A stretch of DNA of 5,138 bases from the NCBI GenBank assembly GCA_031288215.1, contig JAITRV010000199.1:1-5138 (forward strand). The letters run 5' to 3'. A program made the position numbers and the translations under genes. Source of the stretch: Spirochaetaceae bacterium (GTDB lineage: Bacteria > Spirochaetota > Spirochaetia > Treponematales > Breznakiellaceae). Positions 1 to 5,014 of this stretch are shown here, piece by piece. The notes under the pieces are model-generated. The model was not told the DNA's origin and ran no database searches. It saw only the letters and a list, made by a program, of their open reading frames with translations. Every line of letters starts with the position of its first letter. The first letter of the stretch is position 1.

Positions 1-87
1 GCCCGAAATTTCAAGAAACTTGGCATACCGGTTGAGCAAATAGCCCAGGGGACCGGACTTTCCCCGGAAGAAATTACCGCATTGTGA
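1..87 (+). CDS. C-terminal end of an Rpn/PD-(D/E)XK nuclease-transposase family protein (5' end outside window)
   Basis: Frame 1 is open from the first base to a TGA at 85-87 and encodes 28 residues: ARNFKKLGIPVEQIAQ, then GTGLSPEEITAL. This pattern (A-x-N-x-K-x-LG-hydrophobic-x-x-E-x-I-A-x-x-TGLS-x-EEI) is the usual C-terminal tail of the Rpn family (recombination-promoting nuclease/putative transposase, PDDEXK_2-like). It forms a small helix-turn-helix-like end after the nuclease domain. The catalytic core lies outside the window, so neither activity nor intactness can be judged. The assignment rests on this tail alone. A different protein with a similar helical tail is possible. It is followed by a non-coding stretch with a palindromic repeat, a setting in which such mobile-DNA-linked genes are often found. 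Confidence 0.68.
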   Translation, partial: ARNFKKLGIPVEQIAQGTGLSPEEITAL

Positions 88-93
88 GGTAAA

Positions 94-122
94 GCGGGCA
101 CGGTTGGTGAGTGAATGCCCGC
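94..122 (+). terminator. possible weak hairpin after the Rpn-like gene
   Basis: GCGGGCA (94-100) and TGCCCGC (116-122) are exact reverse complements separated by 15 bases, starting 7 bases after the upstream stop codon. The position suits a transcription terminator, but a C-rich stretch rather than a T-run follows, so a classical intrinsic terminator is not shown. The rest of 88-215 holds no gene or RNA that I can recognise. Confidence 0.3.
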
Positions 123-288
123 CCCCCTGTCCCCGGCTTCTTGCAACCATACAGCCCTCGCCACAACCGGCCAAGGCAGCCTCACCCGGTAGCCCGACCC
201 GCTCCCACGCGGAAAGGCAGGCCGGGGGACACTCCCGCCGGAAAAACCGGCACGGTCCGGCATGGGCAGAAACGGCGAAGGGGGGTGG

Positions 289-390
289 CAGGGAAATACC
301 CCGGGCGCCCCCTTTTGAACAGAGGAACCAGTTATGCCGTAGGCATCAAGAGCAACGTCGCGAACAGGGGGCGACCGGGGTATTTCCCTG
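289..390. repeat. inner inverted repeat and apical hairpin of element A
   Basis: CAGGGAAATACCCCGG at 289-304 begins the left arm and is mirrored by the right arm ending CGGGGTATTTCCCTG at 376-390. Over 28 paired positions (289-316 with 363-390) only 305/374 and 314/365 mismatch. The 46-base loop contains a smaller hairpin, ATGCC-GTA-GGCAT (334-346). This inner module is not found in element B, so A and B share ends but differ in their centres. Confidence 0.75.
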
Positions 391-412
391 ACAGGACCCC
401 CCGGCTGATCCC

Positions 413-441
413 CCCATGCCGGCCCGTGCCGGGAGGACCAG
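413..441. repeat. 29-base direct repeat, copy 1 (in element A)
   Basis: This block reads CCCATGCCGGCCCGTG and continues with CCGGGAGGACCAG. It is identical to 4977-5005 in element B. A CAGGACCCCCC box lies shortly upstream in both elements (392-402 here) and a TATCCCCCGG end lies downstream (447-456 here). The order of three shared boxes is strong evidence of common descent rather than chance GC richness. Confidence 0.85.
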
Positions 442-477
442 CCAGGTATCCCCCGGAACGAATTATGCATTTTTCAC

Positions 478-506
478 TTGAATTTCCGGAGGATTCAGGG
501 TATCAT
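478..506 (+). promoter_or_regulatory. candidate sigma-70-type promoter for hppA
   Basis: TTGAAT (478-483) and TATCAT (501-506) are separated by 17 bases and match the -35 and -10 consensus at 4 of 6 and 5 of 6 positions. The site lies just outside the right end of element A, where composition changes from GC-rich to AT-richer, and about 70 bases before the hppA start. A short inverted repeat, GTATC-ATGA-GATAC (500-513), overlaps the -10 box and might be an operator or the start of a leader hairpin. A further AT-rich candidate, CTATAAAT (525-532), is an alternative -10 box. Confidence 0.45.
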
Positions 507-557
507 GAGATACTTACGTAACGTTCTATAAATCATAGTTACCGGAGTTATTTTTAT

Positions 558-565
558 AAAGGAGA
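558..565 (+). promoter_or_regulatory. Shine-Dalgarno site of hppA
   Basis: AAAGGAGA ends 9 bases before the ATG at 575. This is a strong anti-SD match at normal spacing and fixes the hppA start. Confidence 0.85.
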
Positions 566-574
566 ACTCATTTT

Positions 575-2677
575 ATGGTCGAAAGTTATTTTCTCTTGGT
601 ACCCATCGGTTCTATTATTGCCCTCGTCTTTGCCTTTACCCAGGCACGGAAGGTTCTGGGCTATTCCGAAGGGAGTGATATTATGGTGAAGATATCCGCT
701 TCTATCCGCCAGGGGGCCAACGCGTACCTCAAACGGCAGTACCGGGGAATTTTGCTGTTCTTTGCGGCGATGTTCGTGGTGCTGGGGATCATGGCCTTTG
801 CCGGGCTCTTGACCCCCTTCGTGCCCTTCGCCTTTATCACCGGGGGCTTCTTCTCGGGCCTTTCCGGCTTCGTGGGGATGAAGATCGCCACCGCCGCCAA
901 CGCCCGCACCGCCCAGGCATCCTCGGAGGGGCTTAACCGGGGGCTCCGGGTGGCCTTTTCCTCGGGCACGGTGATGGGCTTTACCGTGGTGGGCCTGGGC
1001 CTCCTGGACCTGTCCATCTGGTTCTTCCTGCTCAAATACGTCTTCTACACCAATCTGGCCCAGGACCCCGCGGCCCAGATCAGCGCCATCTCCGCGGCCA
1101 TGCTGACCTTCGGGATGGGGGCCTCCAGCATGGCCCTTTTCGCCCGGGTGGGCGGGGGGATCTTCACCAAGGCCGCCGACGTGGGGGCCGACCTGGTGGG
1201 CAAGGTGGAGGCGGGGATCCCCGAGGACGACCCCCGGAACCCGGCGGTGATCGCCGACAACGTGGGGGACGTGGCCGGCATGGGGGCGGACCTCTACGAG
1301 TCCTATGTGGGCTCCATCATCGCCACCATCGCCCTGTCGGTTTCCGCGGGCTACAACTTCGGCGGGGCCGCGGTGCCCATGCTCATCGCCACGGTGGGGC
1401 TTTTGGCCTCCATTGCCGGCACCTTCTTTGTCCGCTGCGGGGAAAACACCGACCAGAAGGTCCTCCTCAAGGCCCTGCGGAAGGGCACCTACATCTCTTC
1501 CGCCATCGTGATCCTCCTCTCCTTCCCGGTGATCTACTTCTTCCTGGACTGTGCCCGCTATCCCGACCGCATCGGGGTCTACGCCGCGATTCTTTCGGGG
1601 CTTATCGCGGGGGTCCTCATCGGCTTCTTCACCGAATACTTTACCTCCGACACCTACAAGCCCACCCAGGAATTGTCCGGCAGCAGCCTCACGGGGCCGG
1701 CGACGATCATCATCGGGGGGATTTCCCTGGGGATGCTCTCCACGGTCATGCCGGTGCTCATCGTGGGACTCTCGGTGCTGGTCAGCTTCTTCGCCTCCGG
1801 CGGGGTGGCGAATTTCTCCCAGGGCCTGTACGGGGTGGGGATTTCCGCGGTGGGAATGCTTTCCACCCTGGGGATCACCCTGGCCACCGACGCCTACGGC
1901 CCCGTGGCGGACAACGCCGGGGGCATCGCCCAAATGTCCCATCTCCCCGCGGAGGTGCGGGAACGGACCGACGCCCTGGATTCCCTGGGGAACACCACCG
2001 CCGCCACCGGGAAGGGCTTCGCCATCGGTTCCGCGGCCCTCACCGCCCTGGCCCTGATCGTGGCCTACATGGACGATATCCGGATCAAGGCTCCGGATTT
2101 TCAGTTTGACGCATCCATCGTGAATCCGCCGGTGCTGATCGGCCTCTTTATCGGGTCCATGCTGCCCTTCCTCTTCTCCGCCCTGACCATGAAGGCCGTG
2201 GGCCGGGCGGCGCAGAGCATCGTCATGGAGGTCCGCCGGCAGTTCCGGGAGATCACGGGCCTCATGGAGGGGACCGCCGAGGCGGATTACTCCACCTGCG
2301 TGGATATCTGCACCCGGGGGGCCCAGAAGGAGATGATCGCCCCGGCCCTGACGGGAATCCTGTCCCCCATCGTGGTGGGGCTGATCCTGGGGGTCAACGG
2401 GGTCGTGGGGATGCTGGCCGGGGCCACCGCCACGGGGTTTGTGCTGGCGGTGATGATGGCCAATTCCGGGGGCGCCTGGGATAACGCCAAGAAGTACATC
2501 GAGGCGGGAAACCACGGGGGCAAGGGCTCGGAACCCCATAAGGCCGCGGTGGTGGGGGATACCGTAGGGGACCCCTTCAAGGACACCTCGGGGCCCTCGA
2601 TCAATATCCTGATCAAGCTCCTCTCCATGGTTTCCATCGTTTTTGCGGGGCTTATCCTGAATTTCTCGATTTTATAG
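575..2677 (+). CDS. hppA: membrane-bound, ion-translocating pyrophosphatase (K+-dependent, probably Na+-pumping)
   Basis: The 700-residue product is a full-length membrane pyrophosphatase, which hydrolyses PPi to phosphate and uses the energy to pump Na+ and/or H+ out of the cytoplasm. The family has about 16 membrane segments, and hydrophobic stretches run from residue 5 to the C-terminus. Visible signatures are DVGADLVGKVE (202-212), EDDPRNPAVIADNVGDV (217-233), TDAYGPVADNAGG (438-450) and the C-terminal NSGGAWDNAKKYIE (630-643) and VVGDTVGDPFKDTSGPS (659-675). These supply the acidic Mg-PPi ligands. Ala476 and Gly479 in GNTTAATGKG are the pair typical of K+-dependent enzymes; K+-independent ones have Lys and Thr there. 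ADLYESYVGS places Asp239, Glu242 and Ser243 as in Na+-transporting members, where the gate Glu lies four residues earlier than in plant H+ pumps. Lys681 is the conserved lysine of the last helix. The start follows a strong SD. The stop codon lies in the first bases of an AT-rich repeat tract. Family is certain; ion specificity is inferred. Confidence 0.97.
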   Translation: MVESYFLLVPIGSIIALVFAFTQARKVLGYSEGSDIMVKISASIRQGANAYLKRQYRGILLFFAAMFVVLGIMAFAGLLTPFVPFAFITGGFFSGLSGFVGMKIATAANARTAQASSEGLNRGLRVAFSSGTVMGFTVVGLGLLDLSIWFFLLKYVFYTNLAQDPAAQISAISAAMLTFGMGASSMALFARVGGGIFTKAADVGADLVGKVEAGIPEDDPRNPAVIADNVGDVAGMGADLYESYVGSIIATIALSVSAGYNFGGAAVPMLIATVGLLASIAGTFFVRCGENTDQKVLLKALRKGTYISSAIVILLSFPVIYFFLDCARYPDRIGVYAAILSGLIAGVLIGFFTEYFTSDTYKPTQELSGSSLTGPATIIIGGISLGMLSTVMPVLIVGLSVLVSFFASGGVANFSQGLYGVGISAVGMLSTLGITLATDAYGPVADNAGGIAQMSHLPAEVRERTDALDSLGNTTAATGKGFAIGSAALTALALIVAYMDDIRIKAPDFQFDASIVNPPVLIGLFIGSMLPFLFSALTMKAVGRAAQSIVMEVRRQFREITGLMEGTAEADYSTCVDICTRGAQKEMIAPALTGILSPIVVGLILGVNGVVGMLAGATATGFVLAVMMANSGGAWDNAKKYIEAGNHGGKGSEPHKAAVVGDTVGDPFKDTSGPSINILIKLLSMVSIVFAGLILNFSIL

Positions 2678-2788
2678 AATATTTTTTTATAGAAGAATTT
2701 CTTTTCATAGAAGATTTCTTTTAATACGAGATTTCTTTTCATACGAGAAGGTTTCTATGATAGAATTCTTCTATAAAAAATTCTATAA
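2672..2788. repeat. AT-rich inverted repeat overlapping the hppA stop codon
   Basis: The left arm 2672-2699 (TTATAGAA, a T-run, then ATAGAAGAATT) is mirrored by 2764-2788 (AATTCTTCTAT, an A-run, then TTCTATAA). Apart from a three-base bulge in the T-run, 25 positions pair. The left arm includes the hppA TAG (2675-2677). The stem is almost pure A/T, so it is weak as an RNA hairpin. The tract 2678-2830 differs sharply in composition from the GC-rich genes on both sides. Confidence 0.7.
2689..2759. repeat. four degenerate 17-19-base tandem units
   Basis: Successive units begin ATAGAAGAATTTC (2689), ATAGAAGATTTC (2707), ATACGAGATTTC (2724) and ATACGAGAAGGTTTC (2741), with lengths of 18, 17, 17 and 19 bases and mostly TTTT endings. 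They form the loop side of the larger inverted repeat. Unit lengths are not multiples of three and no long frame runs through them, so they are not coding. Slippage-driven growth of a simple sequence is the most economical explanation. Confidence 0.65.
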
Positions 2789-2829
2789 TGAAAGAATTCT
2801 ATAATGATGAAGAATTCTATATTATTAAA
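2780..2829. repeat. three direct repeats of ATTCTATAATG-type units before parC
   Basis: Units start at 2780 (ATTCTATAATGAAAGA, 16 bases), 2796 (ATTCTATAATGATGAAGA, 18 bases) and 2814 (ATTCTATATTATTAAA, 16 bases). Each carries a -10-like box. The ATG at 2788 that would lengthen ParC lies inside the first unit, so the extra residues MKEFYNDEEFYIIKE would be translated repeat. This argues against that start. Confidence 0.7.
2784..2805 (+). promoter_or_regulatory. candidate -10 boxes for parC
   Basis: Two perfect TATAAT boxes (2784-2789 and 2800-2805) and a TATATT (2818-2823) recur every 16-18 bases in the repeat units upstream of parC. If 2800-2805 is used, transcription would start near 2812 and leave a leader of about 45 bases before the ATG at 2857. 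No good TTGACA-type -35 box is seen at correct spacing, so the choice of box is open. The AT-rich setting could also yield such boxes by chance. Confidence 0.35.
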
Positions 2830-2856
2830 GAAAGGATTGTTTGTGCGCGGATTGAC

Positions 2857-4791
2857 ATGGCATATATAAAACAGCTCTTTGATACCAATTTTCTCGAATA
2901 CGCCTCCTACGTCATCAAGGATCGGGCCATCCCCGACCTTGAGGACGGCCTCAAGCCGGTTCAGCGGCGGATCCTCCATTCCCTCTTTGAGATGGACGAC
3001 GGGAAATTCCACAAAGTGGCCAATGTGGTGGGCCACTGCATGCAGTACCACCCCCACGGGGACGCCTCCATCGCTTCCGCCCTGGTGGTCCTGGCCAATA
3101 AGGACTTTTTCATCGACCGCCAGGGGAATTTCGGGAACATCTACACCGGGGACGAGGCCTCCGCGGCCCGGTACATCGAATGCCGGGCCACGCCCCTGGC
3201 CAAGGAGATTTTCTACCACCCCAAACTCACCGTGATGGCGGATTCCTACGACGGCCGCCGCCGGGAACCGGTCCTCTTCCCCGCGAAGATCCCCGTGGTC
3301 CTGGTGATGGGCGCCGAGGGGATCGCCGTGGGCATGTCCACCAAGATCCTCCCCCATAATATCCTGGAGGTCCTGGAGGCGGAGAAGGCCTGCCTGCTGG
3401 GGAAGCGCTTCCAGCTTTTCCCGGACTTTCCCACCGGGGGCATGGTGGACGCATCGGACTACCGGGACGGAAACGGCAAGGTCCGGGTCAGGGCCAAGCT
3501 GGATACCTCGGACCCCAAGCGGATCATCATCCGGGAACTCCCCTTCGGCAGCACCACCGAGAGCCTCATCAACAGCGTGGAGACCGCGGCCAAGGCGGGG
3601 CGGATCAAGATCCAGTCCATCAACGACTTTACCACCGACCAGGTGGAGATCGAAGTCAAACTCGCCCGGGGGGTCTATTCGGAGGAAACCGTGGCCGCCC
3701 TCTACGCCTTTACCGAATGTGAACAGTCCATATCGGTGAACCTCCTGGTGATCAAGGACACCCTCCCGGAAGTGATGACCGTGACCGCGATCATCAAACA
3801 CCACGCCAAACAACTGGTAAAGATCCTCATCAGGGAACTGGAACTGGAGAAGCGGGAACTGTTGGACAAGCTCCACCAGCGGACCCTGGAGCGGATCTTC
3901 ATTGAGGAGCGGATCTACAAGGCCATCGAAAAGATGAAGACCGCCGAGGCGGTTCAGAAGGCGGTGATCGCCGGTTTTGCCCCCTTCCTCAAGGAGGTGG
4001 GGAGCCGGGGGGTGAGCGAGGAGGACGTGGAACGGCTCCTCAAGATCCCCATCCGGCGGATCTCCCTCTACGACATCAACCGGGCCAAGGCGGAGATGCT
4101 GGAAATCCAGGCCCGGATCAAGGAGATTAACGGCCACCTCAAGAACATTACCGCCTATGCCGTGGGCTTCCTGGATCGGATCATCGAGCGGATCCGCGCC
4201 GACGAGGAGGTCGGCCGGGGAGCGCGGAAGACGGTGGTGGGGGCCTTCGAGAAGGTGGATGTCAAGGAAGTGGTCAAGAAGGACGTGGAACTCAAGTATG
4301 ACCGGGAGACGGGCTACCTGGGGACCGCCGTAACCGGGGAAATCCTGGCGGAACTCTCCCCCTATGACCGGATCCTCACTCTCCGGGAAAACGGTACCTA
4401 CGCGGTGACGGACATCCCGGAAAAGGCCTTTGTGGGGCCCCGGGCCTGGTGGATAGGGCTCGCGGACAAGGAAGCCCTGGGGGCCACGATCTTCACCGTG
4501 ATCTACCGGGAGGCGGAAACGGGCTACCCCTGCATCAAGCGCTGCGTCATCGAGGGGTGGATCATGAACAAGGAGTATTCCCTGGTTCCCGAGGGGGCCC
4601 AGGTCCTCCACATCGACCGGCGGAAAGAATTCTCCTTCACCGTCCACTACACGCCCAAGCCCCGGATCAAGATTACCAAGGAAGCCTTCAAGGCCCAGGA
4701 CTACGCCGTGCGGGGCCTCAAGGCCGGGGGAATACGGCTGGCCGCCCGGGAAACGGCCCGCGTGGATGCCGGCGGCAGGCCGGGGGGATAG
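2857..4791 (+). CDS. parC: type IIA DNA topoisomerase subunit A, topoisomerase IV type (ParC), with short C-terminal domain
   Basis: This 644-residue protein is the DNA-breaking and rejoining subunit of a type II topoisomerase; its ATPase partner ParE/GyrB is not in the window. From the N-terminus it shows YASYVIKDRAIPD and DGLKPVQRRILHS, then HPHGDASI (65-72) and the catalytic pair Arg105-Tyr106 in SAARYIECR. Tyr106 should form the covalent link to DNA. GIAVGMSTKILPHN (155-168), a tower region and a charged coiled-coil stretch (about 315-450) follow. The C-terminal part (about 465-644) is shorter than the roughly 300-residue beta-pinwheel of gyrase, and no GyrA-box (QRRGGKG-like) is present, which favours ParC over GyrA. 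The start at 2857 (MAYIKQLFDTNFLEYASY) fits the family. Its SD is poor: GCGGA is close, and a better AAAGGA lies 20 bases away. An in-frame ATG at 2788 adds 23 repeat-encoded residues and seems unlikely. The last residues (GGRPGG-stop) are encoded by the end of element B. Ala70 and Ser74 replace the usual quinolone-contact Ser and Asp/Glu. Confidence 0.92.
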   Translation: MAYIKQLFDTNFLEYASYVIKDRAIPDLEDGLKPVQRRILHSLFEMDDGKFHKVANVVGHCMQYHPHGDASIASALVVLANKDFFIDRQGNFGNIYTGDEASAARYIECRATPLAKEIFYHPKLTVMADSYDGRRREPVLFPAKIPVVLVMGAEGIAVGMSTKILPHNILEVLEAEKACLLGKRFQLFPDFPTGGMVDASDYRDGNGKVRVRAKLDTSDPKRIIIRELPFGSTTESLINSVETAAKAGRIKIQSINDFTTDQVEIEVKLARGVYSEETVAALYAFTECEQSISVNLLVIKDTLPEVMTVTAIIKHHAKQLVKILIRELELEKRELLDKLHQRTLERIFIEERIYKAIEKMKTAEAVQKAVIAGFAPFLKEVGSRGVSEEDVERLLKIPIRRISLYDINRAKAEMLEIQARIKEINGHLKNITAYAVGFLDRIIERIRADEEVGRGARKTVVGAFEKVDVKEVVKKDVELKYDRETGYLGTAVTGEILAELSPYDRILTLRENGTYAVTDIPEKAFVGPRAWWIGLADKEALGATIFTVIYREAETGYPCIKRCVIEGWIMNKEYSLVPEGAQVLHIDRRKEFSFTVHYTPKPRIKITKEAFKAQDYAVRGLKAGGIRLAARETARVDAGGRPGG

Positions 4792-4810
4792 TCCCGCCGG
4801 CTGATCCTCG

Positions 4811-4995
4811 CGGCACGGGCCGGCATGGGCCGGCACACGAGATATCTGCGGGGGGGTCCTGGCGGTGGGGAAACAAATGGGTGCCACCCGCGGGCCCACC
4901 CCGGGGGGGGGCCCCCGGCGCCCACCCCTTGGCCCCCCCCCCGCCAGGACCCCCCCGCAGATATCTCGTGTGCCGGCCCATGCCGGCCCGTGCCG
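4811..4995. terminator. perfect 55-bp stem, possible bidirectional terminator
   Basis: Positions 4811-4865 pair with 4941-4995 without a mismatch. The hairpin sits between the stop codons of two converging genes and would fold in transcripts from either side. No T-run follows on either strand, so it would act by stalling or by Rho/anti-Rho effects rather than as a classical intrinsic terminator. The stem contains the 8-base palindrome AGATATCT (4840-4847 and 4959-4966), the only AT-rich patch in the arms. Confidence 0.45.
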
Positions 4996-5000
4996 GGAGG
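4971..5000. repeat. three 10-base tandem units in the right arm of element B
   Basis: TGCCGGCCCA, TGCCGGCCCG and TGCCGGGAGG follow one another exactly every 10 bases. The left arm carries the mirror set from 4806. Element A keeps the last two units (418-437 region). Ten bases is close to one helical turn, so the TGCCGG cores lie on one face of the DNA, as protein-binding boxes often do; this is inference. Confidence 0.6.
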
Positions 5001-5005
5001 ACCAG
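4977..5005. repeat. 29-base direct repeat, copy 2 (in element B)
   Basis: This block is identical base for base to 413-441 in element A, in the same orientation, about 4.56 kb away. The two copies bracket hppA and almost all of parC. Confidence 0.85.
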
Positions 5006-5014
5006 GCAACGGGA

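Larger units (their letters stand above)
216..456. repeat. palindromic repeat element A (same family as element B)
   Basis: This is a GC-rich non-coding element of about 240 bp between the Rpn-like gene end and hppA. It has CCGGGGGAC near its left end (222-230) and GTATCCCCCGG at its right end (446-456). A 20-base block at 247-266 pairs with 413-432 with one mismatch, and an inner 28-bp stem (289-316 with 363-390) has two mismatches. Both pairings share the same centre, so the element is one nested palindrome with a less symmetrical part between the two. Its left end resembles the left end of element B (216-241 against 4774-4800), and it shares a perfect 29-base block with B (413-441 and 4977-5005). 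The open frames across it have no recognisable protein and are read as chance. Boundaries are approximate and no clear target-site duplication is visible. Confidence 0.8.

Noticed and set aside
216..456. Element A as a CRISPR array or riboswitch
   Set aside because: There are no regularly spaced repeats with unique spacers, and no known riboswitch core is recognised. The structure is a nested palindrome sharing boxes with element B.
104..521. Two overlapping + strand open frames (95 and 136 residues) across element A
   Set aside because: Both read through the palindromic repeat, are rich in Pro, Arg and Gly as expected from GC-rich non-coding DNA, and show no domain. Neither is likely to be translated.
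554..2539. 661-residue antisense open frame over hppA
   Set aside because: It is a mirror of the GC-rich codon pattern of hppA and gives a low-complexity Gly/His/Asp-rich product with no recognisable fold. The + strand product has clear pyrophosphatase motifs.
2852..2870. TTGACA followed by TATATAAAA at the parC start
   Set aside because: The spacing between the boxes is far too short for a sigma-70 promoter, and the TTGACA overlaps the start codon.
575..4791. hppA and parC as one operon
   Set aside because: A 179-base gap filled by a repeat tract with its own promoter-like boxes separates them, and their functions are unrelated. Read-through cannot be excluded, but the sequence does not support a coupled unit.
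2755..4899. 714-residue antisense open frame over parC
   Set aside because: Same cause: codon bias of parC leaves the opposite frame open. It runs through the AT repeat and element B and resembles no known protein.
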